Below the pieces are notes generated by a model. It worked only from the letters and a program-made list of their open reading frames with translations. It had not been told where the DNA came from and did no database searches. A program made the position numbers and the translations under genes. Positions 17,658 to 26,587 of a stretch of 64,000 bases of DNA are shown here, piece by piece (positions within the stretch are counted from its first letter, which is position 1; each line of letters opens with the position of its first letter). The stretch comes from Rhizobium sp. (GTDB lineage: Bacteria; Pseudomonadota; Alphaproteobacteria; Rhizobiales; Rhizobiaceae). The stretch spans positions 62,001-126,000 of the forward strand of contig JAPZUE010000018.1 in assembly GCA_027533385.1 (NCBI GenBank), in the 5' to 3' direction.

Positions 17658-18422
17658 TCAGTGCCGGTACGGCCAGAAGGCCTGGCTGAACACACCGCCA
17701 TCCACCCAGATCGTCTGGCCGGTGATAAAGGCCGATTGCGATCCCGCGAGGAAGAGGATGGGACCGGCGATATCCTCCGGTGTTCCGACCCGGCGCAGCG
17801 GCGTGACGTCACCCCAGGTCTTGCCATAGTCAGGCGCCTCGGCCTGGGTGCGGGCCGTCTCGATGGCGCCCGGTGCCACGCAATTGACCCGGATCTGGTG
17901 CGGCCCAAGCTCGACGGCAGACACCTTGGTCAGCTGCTCGATGCCACCCTTGGAGGCCGTGTAATCGACCAGCTTCGGGAAGGCGTGTTTGTTGCAGCCG
18001 GAACCGAGATTGATGATCGATCCGCCCTTGCCCGCCTCGACCATGCGGCGGGCGACACGCTGGGTGTTCAAGAAGGTGCCCTTGAGATTGGTGCTGATCA
18101 CGGCATCCCAGCGCTCCTCGGAGAGCTCGAGCATCGAGGCCCAGGTCTGGATGCCGGCATTGTTGACCAGCACATCGGGCACCTGTCCCGCCCAGGCGAT
18201 CACCTCGTCGAGAAAACTCTCGATGGCAGCACTGTTGGCCACCTCGCATTCCCGGCCGATCGCCCGACCGCCGAGCGCTGCCGCTTCGGCCTCGACCTCG
18301 GTCGCGGCAGCGTGCTGGGAAAGATGGGTGAAGGCGACGTCATACCCTTCGCGCACGAAGGCAGAGACGAGGTGCCGGCCAATGCCGGAACTGCCGCCGG
18401 TGATAATCGCGAACTTGGCCAT
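17658..18422 (-). CDS. SDR family NAD(P)-dependent oxidoreductase
   Basis: 254-aa classical short-chain dehydrogenase. TGGSSGIGR cofactor loop near residue 8, NNAG near 87, catalytic Ser in INLGSGCNKHAF and YTASKGG (Tyr/Lys). A C-terminal GQTIWVDGG motif is present. Probable glucose/3-oxoacyl-type reductase; the substrate is not inferable. Start set at ATG 18422, where the Rossmann core begins; the frame upstream to 18527 is unsupported. Confidence 0.9.
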   Translation of the reverse strand: MAKFAIITGGSSGIGRHLVSAFVREGYDVAFTHLSQHAAATEVEAEAAALGGRAIGRECEVANSAAIESFLDEVIAWAGQVPDVLVNNAGIQTWASMLELSEERWDAVISTNLKGTFLNTQRVARRMVEAGKGGSIINLGSGCNKHAFPKLVDYTASKGGIEQLTKVSAVELGPHQIRVNCVAPGAIETARTQAEAPDYGKTWGDVTPLRRVGTPEDIAGPILFLAGSQSAFITGQTIWVDGGVFSQAFWPYRH

Positions 18423-18596
18423 GTCGTCCTCCCAGACTGCTTTGCTTTCGTCGCAGGGATGAAGTGCGGCTCGGCAATCGTCAAGGGCGTAACGGCGTGG
18501 CAACGGTGATGTCTCATCCGAAGGCATGGTTGCCGCTTGCGGTGGCCGGTGCTATGCGGACGCCGAACATTGATCCTGCCCTGCGAGGAGCCACAG

Positions 18597-19274
18597 ATGA
18601 CCCGCCGCCTCCTGATTTCGCCCTCCATTCTCGCCGCCGATTTCTCCCGCCTTGGCGAGGAAGTGCGCGATGTCGTCGAGGCCGGCGCCGAATGGGTGCA
18701 TCTCGACGTGATGGATGGCCATTTCGTGCCGAACATCTCCTTCGGCCCCGCAGTCATCAAGGCGCTGCGGCCCTGGACCAAGGCGGTCTTCGACTGCCAC
18801 CTGATGATCGCACCGGCCGATCCCTATCTCGCCGCCTTTGCCGATGCCGGCTGCGACATCATCACGGTGCATGCGGAAGCCGGTCCGCATCTGCACCGCT
18901 CGCTGCAGACCATCCGGGCGCTCGGCAAGAAGGCCGGGGTTTCACTCAATCCGGCGACCCCGCTTTCGGTGCTTGAGCATGTGATGGACGATCTCGACCT
19001 GATCCTGATCATGAGCGTCAATCCCGGCTTCGGCGGCCAGAAATACATTCCCGCCATGACCGACAAGATCGCCAAGGCAAAGGCACTGATCGGCAACCGA
19101 CCGATCGATCTGGAAGTCGATGGCGGCGTGACGGCGGACAATGCCGCCGAGATCGCCAAGGCCGGCGCCAACGCACTCGTCGCAGGCTCGGCGATCTTCA
19201 AGGGCAAGGGCGTTGACGACTACCGCAAGACGGTCGACACTCTGCGCAAGGCAGCCGAATCCGGAAGAAGCTGA
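18597..19274 (+). CDS. rpe: ribulose-phosphate 3-epimerase
   Basis: 225-aa TIM-barrel epimerase interconverting ribulose-5-P and xylulose-5-P (pentose phosphate/Calvin pathways). ISPSILAADFSRLGEEV, VHLDVMDGHFVPN (His35, Asp37) and VNPGFGGQKYIP, LEVDGGV near 176 and AGSAIFKG give the complete active-site set. Start ATG 18597 follows a GGAG-type ribosome site (gaggagccacag). It lies upstream of a small membrane protein and purB on the same strand. Confidence 0.96.
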   Translation: MTRRLLISPSILAADFSRLGEEVRDVVEAGAEWVHLDVMDGHFVPNISFGPAVIKALRPWTKAVFDCHLMIAPADPYLAAFADAGCDIITVHAEAGPHLHRSLQTIRALGKKAGVSLNPATPLSVLEHVMDDLDLILIMSVNPGFGGQKYIPAMTDKIAKAKALIGNRPIDLEVDGGVTADNAAEIAKAGANALVAGSAIFKGKGVDDYRKTVDTLRKAAESGRS

Positions 19275-19310
19275 CAGGTTACAGGGCACGGCGGAAGGGG
19301 ATCAGGACAG

Positions 19311-19835
19311 TTGAACGCCACAGCCACGCAGCCCATGCCTGAGGGATCAGAGAGCTTCATCGCTCGTCTGCGGCCGCCCAAAGGCTTCTGGCTCGGCGGC
19401 GCGATCGGCTGGGGTCTTGCGATGGCGCTGAGCTTCCAGCTGTCGATCCATCTCTTCGGTCGCGCGACCAGCAGCCATGACCTGGCGCTGACCCTGATCT
19501 ATGGCTTTGGCGGCATGCTGGGATGGCTCGTTGCGCTGCCCTGCATCCGGGCGGTGACATATAAGGCCGCCCCGCAAGCCGTTCTCGCAGCCTGGCTGCT
19601 GCTGCTCGGTGTCGTCAGCGTTGGCGCGATCGCCGGTGTCTATGCCCTGCAATATCGAACACTCTACGCCCATTGGCACGCGCCCTTTCCGTCGCGGATC
19701 TGGGTCTACCAGCAGATTTTCACCACCGCGTCGGCGCTCTATCAGTTCGCCGTCCTTGGCCTGCGCCACCTGATGCCGACGGGTCTCGTCCTGCTTCTCG
19801 CGCTCAGCATCCTCATGGCCCGCCGCAGCCGTTGA
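19311..19835 (+). CDS. hypothetical four-helix membrane protein
   Basis: About 174 aa, unrecognised. Four hydrophobic segments at roughly residues 25-45, 55-78, 85-110 and 140-170 suggest an inner-membrane protein; the N-terminus is soluble and proline-containing. The start is TTG 19311 (with GGGGATCAGGACAG upstream) or ATG 19335. It sits between rpe and purB, same strand, about 36 bp after rpe, so may be co-transcribed with rpe. No function proposed. Confidence 0.65.
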   Translation: MNATATQPMPEGSESFIARLRPPKGFWLGGAIGWGLAMALSFQLSIHLFGRATSSHDLALTLIYGFGGMLGWLVALPCIRAVTYKAAPQAVLAAWLLLLGVVSVGAIAGVYALQYRTLYAHWHAPFPSRIWVYQQIFTTASALYQFAVLGLRHLMPTGLVLLLALSILMARRSR

Positions 19836-19899
19836 GCTTGCCGCCCCACTTTGCTAAGGGGGGCCAGCTTTTTGTGAAGTCCAACGAAAGACGAGCCCG

Positions 19900-21201
19900 A
19901 TGATCCCGCGTTACTCCCGGCCGGAAATGGTCGCCATCTGGTCCCCCGAAACCAAGTTCCGCATCTGGTTCGAGATCGAAGCCCATGCCTGCGACGCGCT
20001 CGCCGATCTCGGCGTGATCCCCAAGGAATCCGCCCGCACCATCTGGGAAAAGGGCGGCCCGGCCGAATTCGACGTCGCCCGCATCGACGAGATCGAGGCC
20101 GTCACCAAGCATGACGTCATCGCCTTCCTGACGCATCTCGCCGAATTCATCGGCCCTGACTCTCGCTTCGTCCACCAGGGCATGACCTCGTCCGACGTGC
20201 TCGACACCACGCTCAACATCCAGCTGGTGCGCGCCGCCGACATCCTGCTTGCCGACATGGACCGCGTGCTGGCAGCCCTGAAGGCCCGCGCCTTCGAACA
20301 CAAGGATACGGTCCGCATCGGCCGCAGCCACGGCATTCATGCCGAGCCGACGACGATGGGTCTGACCTTTGCCCGCTTCTATGCCGAAATGGCCCGCAAC
20401 CGTGACCGCCTCGTCAACGCCCGTGCGGAAGTCGCAACCGGCGCGATCTCCGGCGCCGTCGGCACGTTTGCCAATATCGACCCGCGCGTTGAAGAGCATG
20501 TCTGCGCCAAGCTCGGCCTCGTGCCGGAGCCGATTTCGACGCAGGTCATCCCGCGCGACCGTCATGCGATGTTCTTCGCCACGCTCGGCGTCATCGCCTC
20601 GTCGATCGAAAACGTCGCGATCGAAATCCGCCACATGCAGCGCACGGAAGTGCTGGAAGCGGAAGAATTCTTCTCGCCGGGCCAGAAGGGCTCATCTGCC
20701 ATGCCGCACAAACGCAATCCGGTTCTGACCGAAAACCTGACCGGCCTTGCCCGCCTGGTGCGCATGTCGGTGACCCCGGCGCTTGAAAACGTGGCCCTCT
20801 GGCACGAGCGCGATATCAGCCATTCGAGCGTCGAGCGTGCGATCGGCCCGGACACGACCATCACCCTCGACTTCGCCCTCAATCGTCTGGCGGGCGTCAT
20901 CGAAAAGCTCGTCATCTACCCCGAGAACATGTTGAAGAACATGAACAAGTTCAAGGGCCTGGTCATGAGCCAGCGCGTGCTCCTGGCACTGACCCAGGCC
21001 GGCGTATCGCGCGAGGACAGCTATCGCCTCGTGCAGCGCAACGCCATGAAGGTCTGGGAAAAGGGGGCAGACTTCCTGGAAGAGCTGCTGGCCGACGAAG
21101 AGGTGCGTGCCGCCCTTTCGGAAGACGACATTCGCGAAAAATTCGACCTCGGTTATCATACCAAGCATGTCGACACGATCTTCGCCCGCGTTTTCGGCTG
21201 A
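19900..21201 (+). CDS. purB: adenylosuccinate lyase
   Basis: 433 aa. Catalyses two steps in purine synthesis: SAICAR to AICAR plus fumarate, and adenylosuccinate to AMP plus fumarate. Fumarase/aspartase superfamily signature GSSAMPHKRNP at residues 264-274; catalytic His region GRSHGIHAEPTTMG at 141-153 and THxxxx-type TSSDVLDTT near 97. ATG 19900 is the natural start. A strong stem-loop terminator follows. It is the first of five purine genes in this window, though separated from purC by 5.4 kb. Confidence 0.97.
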   Translation: MIPRYSRPEMVAIWSPETKFRIWFEIEAHACDALADLGVIPKESARTIWEKGGPAEFDVARIDEIEAVTKHDVIAFLTHLAEFIGPDSRFVHQGMTSSDVLDTTLNIQLVRAADILLADMDRVLAALKARAFEHKDTVRIGRSHGIHAEPTTMGLTFARFYAEMARNRDRLVNARAEVATGAISGAVGTFANIDPRVEEHVCAKLGLVPEPISTQVIPRDRHAMFFATLGVIASSIENVAIEIRHMQRTEVLEAEEFFSPGQKGSSAMPHKRNPVLTENLTGLARLVRMSVTPALENVALWHERDISHSSVERAIGPDTTITLDFALNRLAGVIEKLVIYPENMLKNMNKFKGLVMSQRVLLALTQAGVSREDSYRLVQRNAMKVWEKGADFLEELLADEEVRAALSEDDIREKFDLGYHTKHVDTIFARVFG

Positions 21202-21229
21202 CAGCCCGCGCACAGGCAGATCATCACGC

Positions 21230-21261
21230 AACGGGCGCGAAGACATTCGCGCCCGTTTTCA
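21230..21261 (+). terminator. Rho-independent terminator after purB
   Basis: Perfect 12-bp stem (arms 21230-21241 and 21246-21257, AACGGGCGCGAA) with loop GACA, followed by a short T-rich tail TTTTCATT (the first two Ts close the stem). Confidence 0.85.
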
Positions 21262-21278
21262 TTGGAGAGGATTGATCC

Positions 21279-21575
21279 ATGCCGAGCCCGTCTCGCCTCT
21301 TTCTCTCGACACTCTCTGTCATCGCCGTCTCCGGCATTCTGCTGCTGAGCGGCGACCGATACGACTGGATGCCGGGACTTGATCCGACCATCGACCCCTC
21401 CGGCATCGAGACGGATGGCAGCCGTGCGCTGGTTCGCACGCTTCTGCTCGCGACCGCTCTGGCGGCATCGGCGATGCTGGCGATCTTCACCAAGGCACGG
21501 ACGAGAGGCGAGCGTCTCCTGCCTCTCGTCCTGTCGCTGGCGGCACTCGCCGCCTATGTCTTCAGCCGCCCATAG
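21279..21575 (+). CDS. small hypothetical membrane protein
   Basis: 98 aa, three hydrophobic segments (about residues 7-24, 52-69, 79-95) separated by a short acidic loop DWMPGLDPTIDPSGIETDG. ATG 21279 has a GGAGAGG ribosome site 6-8 bases upstream. Begins just beyond the purB terminator, so it has its own promoter or depends on read-through. No family recognised. Confidence 0.65.
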   Translation: MPSPSRLFLSTLSVIAVSGILLLSGDRYDWMPGLDPTIDPSGIETDGSRALVRTLLLATALAASAMLAIFTKARTRGERLLPLVLSLAALAAYVFSRP

Positions 21576-21586
21576 TGGCCGACGAT

Positions 21587-21692
21587 CTAGAACACTTTCG
21601 GCGATCAGGGGATCACCGGAAGTGTTCCAGGCTTTTGATTCTACGCATTGTCCAACGCCGAAGCGGCTAGGCTTAGGCTGGAAATGCTTTAG
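21587..21692. repeat. rhizobial-type intergenic palindromic sequence
   Basis: Between two convergent genes. First a 38-base imperfect dyad, arms GAACACTTTCGGCGAT and ATCACCGGAAGTGTTC, whose only two departures from symmetry are G-T wobbles. It is followed by a segment beginning CGCATTGTCCAACGCCG and ending CTGGAAATGCTTTA. The second part resembles the abundant intergenic repeat of Rhizobium/Agrobacterium genomes (recalled pattern, not searched). No coding sense seen. Confidence 0.5.
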
Positions 21693-22480
21693 GCCACCAG
21701 CCGGCGATAGAAATGCCAGGACGCGTGGCCCAGCACCGGGACGATAATCACCAGACCCACCATCAGGGTTGCCATGCCGATGGCGAGCAGGCACGCCACC
21801 ATCAGCCCCCAGACGGCCACAGGAACCGGATTGGCGAGACTGGCGCGCACGGATGTCGAAACCGCCGCCGCCGCCCCGCAGTCGCGATCGAGCAGCATCG
21901 GATAGGCGACGATGCTGATGACCAGCGCGATCAGCGCCAGCGCAAAGCCGAAAGTATTGCTCCAGAACAGGAAGGCAAGCGCATTCGGGTGATCGAAAAC
22001 GCCGCTGGCAAAGGCGAAGACGCCAGGCGACGGATAGTCACCGATCAGGGTGAGATAGAGCCCGCGCGACACGACAAGCCAGACCATGAAGAGCGTCAAC
22101 AGATAGATGCTCATCATCAGCAGCGCCGGAAGGGCCGGTGATTTGACGAGATCAAGCACGTTCGACCAATCGGCCGGCTGTCCGAGTTCGCGTCGCCGGC
22201 TGATCTCCATCAGGCCCAGCGCCAGAAGCGGTCCGACCAGGGTAAAGCCCGTGAGCAGCGGGTAAACCATGGGCAAGAGCTCAACGCCCGCACTCCATCC
22301 GATCATTATGGCGCCGACAATCGGATAGATGAGCGCCACGAAGGCATAATGGGAAGGCTTTTCGCGAAAATCCTCATAACCTTCCCGCAGCGCGGCGAAG
22401 ACATCGGAAATGGCGATCTGGCGGACCGCGGGTCTGACAATTGCACCGGTCGCACCGGTCATCACATGAAAGGTCGACAT
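21689..22480 (-). CDS. DUF2189 family integral membrane protein
   Basis: 263 aa with about six transmembrane helices, beginning with a soluble N-terminus (VRQIAISDVFAALREGYEDFREKPSHYAFVALIYP). This is typical of DUF2189, where a conserved GW/DF motif precedes the first helix. A conserved LDRDCGAAAAVSTS loop follows helix 5. ATG 22480 is supported by a strong GAGGAAGTGAG ribosome site; the frame upstream to 22501 is ignored. Function unknown; some members sit near cytochrome oxidase genes, but none is here. Confidence 0.82.
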   Translation of the reverse strand: MSTFHVMTGATGAIVRPAVRQIAISDVFAALREGYEDFREKPSHYAFVALIYPIVGAIMIGWSAGVELLPMVYPLLTGFTLVGPLLALGLMEISRRRELGQPADWSNVLDLVKSPALPALLMMSIYLLTLFMVWLVVSRGLYLTLIGDYPSPGVFAFASGVFDHPNALAFLFWSNTFGFALALIALVISIVAYPMLLDRDCGAAAAVSTSVRASLANPVPVAVWGLMVACLLAIGMATLMVGLVIIVPVLGHASWHFYRRLVA

Positions 22481-22791
22481 TCTCACTTCCTCCTCGAGCA
22501 ACAGGGTCTGTAAGCTGCAAAGTGAAATGCGCGGGCGCCATCGGGGCCGGAAGCGGTCGCGAATGGGCGCCGTCTGTCACGTCCGGCATGGCCATCTGGC
22601 GCGCTGAGGGCGACATCGTGAACAGTTAATTAGTTTATCAGCTAATGATCTCAATGTCAGGGGCATTGGCGCACGATCCCGTGATCCAGCAGGCTTCCAC
22701 CAGGATGACAGAGAGAGAAGCAAGAGATTTTCTGGTCTTTCAATCAACGCAAAATCTTGACGCCGCCCGCGCGGGACAGCAGATAGGGGCC

Positions 22792-23346
22792 ATGAAGGTC
22801 TCAGAAGCAGAAATCCTGATCGTCCCCGGCTACACCAATTCCGGCCCCGAGCACTGGCAGTCCCGCTGGGAGGCGAAACTGTCGACGGCGCGGCGCGTCG
22901 AACAGGCGGAATGGTCCAAGCCCGTGCGCGAGGACTGGGTCGCTCGCGTCGCCGAGGAAGTGAACGCCGCCACGAAACCCGTGGTGCTGGTTGGCCATTC
23001 CCTGGGCGTGCCGGCCATCGTGCATGCCGTTCCGGAGATGAAGAAGAAGGTCGCGGGCGCCTTTCTGGTCGCCCCGCCGGATGTCGCCAATCCGGAGATC
23101 CGCCCAAAGCACCTCATGACGTTCGGGCCCTATCCACGCCTGCCCCTGCCCTTCCCCTCGATCATGATCGCGAGCCGCAATGACCCGTTCGGCGAGTATG
23201 CCCATGCCGAAGATATCGCCAATGCCTGGGGCTCATTCCTGATCGACGCCGGTGAATCCGGCCACATCAATGCGGAATCCGGTCACGGGCCCTGGCCCGA
23301 GGGAACGATGGTCTTCGCGCAGTTCCTGGGCCGCTTGCAGGCCTGA
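22792..23346 (+). CDS. RBBP9/YdeN-type serine hydrolase
   Basis: 184-aa alpha/beta hydrolase. N-terminal LIVPGYTNSGPEHWQSRWE is the RBBP9/YdeN signature; the nucleophile is Ser70 in VLVGHSLGVP, acid Asp in SRNDPFGEY near 126 and His in GESGHINAESGHG near 152. Cytoplasmic. ATG 22792 is the family start; an open frame back to 22645 is not supported. Substrate unknown. Confidence 0.88.
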   Translation: MKVSEAEILIVPGYTNSGPEHWQSRWEAKLSTARRVEQAEWSKPVREDWVARVAEEVNAATKPVVLVGHSLGVPAIVHAVPEMKKKVAGAFLVAPPDVANPEIRPKHLMTFGPYPRLPLPFPSIMIASRNDPFGEYAHAEDIANAWGSFLIDAGESGHINAESGHGPWPEGTMVFAQFLGRLQA

Positions 23347-23413
23347 CGCGACAGAACCGGCGCATCGGTGAAAGTCCAAATTTGGCGTTAACACCCATTT
23401 CCAGGGGACAGGT

Positions 23414-23428
23414 TTAAGCCCTTTTTAA
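23414..23428 (+). promoter_or_regulatory. perfect CtrA box upstream of the GGDEF-EAL gene
   Basis: Exact TTAA-N7-TTAA (TTAAGCCCTTTTTAA), the full alphaproteobacterial CtrA consensus, 50 bp before the TTG start at 23478. A GTTAAC half-site lies about 30 bp further upstream. No ORF interrupts this 131-bp gap. Confidence 0.6.
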
Positions 23429-23477
23429 GCAGGCGCTCATAGACTCGGCTGCAACCCTGTGAAGTGAGGAGCTGATT

Positions 23478-25991
23478 TTGCGCCCAAAAGCTGCCGCCGT
23501 ATCCACTCCCGGCGCGGGTGGAATCGACATCTCCTGCCTTCCATGGCCGGCTGTCTGGCTCGCTCCCGATGGCATGATCACCGCGATGAACCAGCCCTTG
23601 CAGGAGGCTCTCGGACCTTCGATCAAGACAGGGGAGAACCTCGCCGCCTATCTTCAGGGCGCAGACGGCCCGAAACTGCTGCTCGCACTCGCAAGGCTGA
23701 TGGACGGCACCCCCTCGACCATCGAAATTTCGACAACCGGCCGCGAACAGAGACACTTTATCGCGACGCTGGCAGGCCACACGGCATCCGGCGCCAAAGA
23801 CGCATCGGCCCTGTTGCAATTGACGGACGTGACGGATCTCCGCCGCAAGCTGCACGAAGTGCAGGAGCGGGAAAGCCGCTGGAACCACGCGCTTGTCGGC
23901 TCGATCTCGGGCGTCTGGGACCAGCGCAGCACCGGCGAACTCTACTACTCCGAAGTCTGGCGCAAGATCCGGGGACTGGGACCGGATGACCCCTTCCCGC
24001 CGACCACAGAGGAATGGTTGAAGCTCGTCCATCCCCAGGACCGTGAACGCGTTCTCCACTGCATCGAACGGCAGAACGCCGGCGACCCGGATTATGCGGT
24101 CTTCCAGTACCGGGAACTGCACCGTGACGGCCATTACGTATGGATCGAGTGCCGCGGCGCCAGCGTGGAGCGCGATGAGCAGGGAAAGCCGCTTCGGATC
24201 ATCGGGACGGACACAGACATCACCGCGCGCAAGCAGCAGGAAGAATGGCTGGACAGCCTCTCCCGGCGATTGAAGCTCGCCATCGACATTTCGGGCATCG
24301 GTATCTTCGAAACGGATTTCGAAGCCGGGACCAGCGAGTGGGACGAGGGCATGCGCCGCATCTTCGAAGTCGAGACCGATTGCGAGGTGCAGATCGGTGG
24401 CTTCTGGGAGAGCAAGCTGCATCCGGAAGACCGTGCCCGCACCATGGCCTATGTGGCCACGAAGATTGCGGAGCTGAAACCTTTCACCGACAACTACCGG
24501 ATCATCGCCAAGGATGGCAGCACGCGCTACATCCGCTCCAACAGCCTCCCCTACATGGATCACGACGGCCGTTTGAAGATGATCGGCGTCAACTGGGATG
24601 TGACGGAAGATCAGCGTCTCAGACGGGAACTGGAGCAGCAGAAGACACTGGCCGAGGCGCGTAATGCCGAGCTCGAGCGAACCCGGATCGAAGCGGAACA
24701 AGCCGCCCTGCACGATCATCTGACCGGATTGCCGAACAGGCGCTTCCTGGAGGAAAAGCTCGAGGAATGGCGCGCAGGCAAAGGCAGTCTCGGCTCAGGT
24801 ATCGCCATTCTCCACATCGACCTCGACCGCTTCAAGCAAATCAACGATACGCTCGGCCACGGCGCCGGCGATGCCATGCTGACGCTGGCAGCAAAGATCC
24901 TGAAGGAAAACATCCGCGCCACCGATTTTGCAGCGCGAATCGGCGGAGACGAATTCGTCGTCCTCATCGATCACGACGGAGCAACCCCGGCGCTGGCAGC
25001 CATCGCCAGCCGCATCATCGCCCAGATGCGGCAGCCGGCCTGGTACAACGGACAGGAATGCCGCTTTGGCGCCAGTGTCGGGATTGCCCACACGCTGACC
25101 CGCGACATCGACCCGAAACAGCTGCTCCAAAACGCCGATATCGCTCTCTACAAGGCCAAGAATCTCGGCCGCAACCGGTATGAATTCTTCGTTCCGGCAA
25201 GCCGCACACTGATCGCGGATGCCAGCCGCCTCTCCAGCGAGCTGTTGCGCGCGCTTGAGAACGACGAGATCTTTCCCCATTACCAGCTGCAGTTCGACGC
25301 ACGCACCCGTGCGGTTGTCGGCGCGGAGTGTCTGGCGCGCTGGAACCACCCGACGCGTGGCATCATTGGCCCGGACAAATTTCTGACGATTGCCGAGGAA
25401 TACGGGGTACTTGCCCAGATCGACGGGTTGATCCTGGAAAAGGCACTCGCGGACCACGAAGCCTGGCGCGCAGCGGGAATTGCCCCGCCGAAACTCTCCG
25501 TCAACGTCTCAGCCCGGCGACTGACCGATCCGGACCTCGCCCGCGGCCTGCAGGACCTCGACATCAAGCCGGGGACCGTCTCCTTCGAACTCCTGGAAAG
25601 CGTGTTCCTCGACCGCCAGGACGCCGCCGTGATGAGCAATCTGGACATGCTGCGGCGTCTGGCAATCGACGTCGAAATCGACGACTTCGGAACCGGCCAC
25701 GCCTCAATTGTCGGCCTGCTCAATCTCAAACCGACGACATTGAAAATCGACAGGCAACTGATTGAGGATGTGCCCCACAGCCAGGAGCAGCGGATCCTGG
25801 TCAAGTCGATCATCCAGATCGCTCGATCTCTCGGGATCAAGGTCACGGCAGAAGGGGTCGAGACCGAGGAGCATGCCCGCATCCTCTGCCGGCTCGGCTG
25901 CGACGTCCTGCAGGGCTATGGCCTGGCCTGGCCAACCAGCTTCGAGGACACCTCGAAGCTCCTCAGAAACAAAAAATCCGCCCAGGGCTGA
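23478..25991 (+). CDS. PAS-PAS-GGDEF-EAL c-di-GMP synthase/phosphodiesterase
   Basis: 837-aa cytoplasmic signalling protein with no membrane span. Sensor half: a PAS-like region (about 20-130) and two PAS/PAC domains (about 135-255 and 270-385) joined by a coiled coil (385-410). GGDEF domain with DHLTGLPNRR near 413 and an intact GGDEF active site near 488. The EAL domain starts near 585; the signature reads ECLARW near 616 instead of EALxRW, but NVSARRL, DDFGTGHAS, KIDRQL and AEGVET are intact and the catalytic Glu is kept. TTG start at 23478 with GTGAGGAG just upstream. A perfect CtrA box lies in its promoter region, suggesting cell-cycle control. Confidence 0.9.
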   Translation: MRPKAAAVSTPGAGGIDISCLPWPAVWLAPDGMITAMNQPLQEALGPSIKTGENLAAYLQGADGPKLLLALARLMDGTPSTIEISTTGREQRHFIATLAGHTASGAKDASALLQLTDVTDLRRKLHEVQERESRWNHALVGSISGVWDQRSTGELYYSEVWRKIRGLGPDDPFPPTTEEWLKLVHPQDRERVLHCIERQNAGDPDYAVFQYRELHRDGHYVWIECRGASVERDEQGKPLRIIGTDTDITARKQQEEWLDSLSRRLKLAIDISGIGIFETDFEAGTSEWDEGMRRIFEVETDCEVQIGGFWESKLHPEDRARTMAYVATKIAELKPFTDNYRIIAKDGSTRYIRSNSLPYMDHDGRLKMIGVNWDVTEDQRLRRELEQQKTLAEARNAELERTRIEAEQAALHDHLTGLPNRRFLEEKLEEWRAGKGSLGSGIAILHIDLDRFKQINDTLGHGAGDAMLTLAAKILKENIRATDFAARIGGDEFVVLIDHDGATPALAAIASRIIAQMRQPAWYNGQECRFGASVGIAHTLTRDIDPKQLLQNADIALYKAKNLGRNRYEFFVPASRTLIADASRLSSELLRALENDEIFPHYQLQFDARTRAVVGAECLARWNHPTRGIIGPDKFLTIAEEYGVLAQIDGLILEKALADHEAWRAAGIAPPKLSVNVSARRLTDPDLARGLQDLDIKPGTVSFELLESVFLDRQDAAVMSNLDMLRRLAIDVEIDDFGTGHASIVGLLNLKPTTLKIDRQLIEDVPHSQEQRILVKSIIQIARSLGIKVTAEGVETEEHARILCRLGCDVLQGYGLAWPTSFEDTSKLLRNKKSAQG

Positions 25992-26003
25992 GCCCGGGCG
26001 GAT
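25971..26003 (-). terminator. terminator for the DUF1476 gene
   Basis: Stem ATCCGCCC/GGGCGGAT (25976-26003) with an inner GGGC/GCCC extension; read on the minus strand it is followed by six Ts. It overlaps the 3' end of the convergent GGDEF-EAL gene. Confidence 0.85.
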
Positions 26004-26030
26004 CGGATCAGGGCAAGACAGAACGCCCGT

Positions 26031-26345
26031 TCAGGCCTTCTGGATCTGCTCGATGGCCTGGCCGAGGAATTCGACCATCTTGGCGCGCAGTTCCTCGTCG
26101 GTGATCGACATGCCACCGGCGGTCAGATCGGCCTTGACCTTGCGGATCACGTCTTCGTCACCGGCCTCTTCGAAATCGGCAGCGACGACTTCTTTCGCAT
26201 AGGCGTCCGGATCAGCCTTGCCGAGCAGACCGGCGGCCCAGAGACCGACAAGCTTGTTGCGGCGAGCTTCTGCCTTGAAGCGCAGTTCCTGGTCGTGGGC
26301 GAACTTGTTTTCGAAGGCCTTTTCGCGATCACTGATGCCGCTCAT
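26031..26345 (-). CDS. DUF1476 protein, F1-ATPase inhibitor zeta-type
   Basis: 104-aa helical protein, nearly all charged: SGISDREKAFENKFAHDQELRFKAEARRNKLVGLWAAGLLG is the invariant N-terminus of DUF1476, described in Paracoccus as the zeta subunit that inhibits ATP hydrolysis by F1F0-ATP synthase. ATG 26345 with a GGGAGA ribosome site. Its own terminator follows; the divergent neighbour is purC. Whether the rhizobial protein inhibits ATPase strongly is not decided by sequence. Confidence 0.88.
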   Translation of the reverse strand: MSGISDREKAFENKFAHDQELRFKAEARRNKLVGLWAAGLLGKADPDAYAKEVVAADFEEAGDEDVIRKVKADLTAGGMSITDEELRAKMVEFLGQAIEQIQKA

Positions 26346-26492
26346 ATCGATCTCCCGTTTTATGCCGTCATTGTGCGGTTTGGTTTCCCCATTAATCAAA
26401 AGGGAGTACAAAGTGCAATGCAAACTTCCGCGATTCCAGGTGAGTCCCTGAAGGCGCGACGTTTTGGCAGGAAGGGGTGATCTGCGCATTGT

Positions 26493-26508
26493 GAAAACCG
26501 AGGTTTTC
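26493..26508. promoter_or_regulatory. 7-bp inverted repeat upstream of purC
   Basis: GAAAACC-GA-GGTTTTC, a perfect dyad 80 bp before the purC start and about 150 bp before the DUF1476 start on the other strand. A candidate operator; no equivalent copy is seen upstream of purB or purL. Confidence 0.35.
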
Positions 26509-26587
26509 CGTTAAGGGACCGCTTCAAATACCGATCCACTGCGTCCGCGCTTTCGCGCCGGGATGCCAACAACAGAGAAAACCACCC

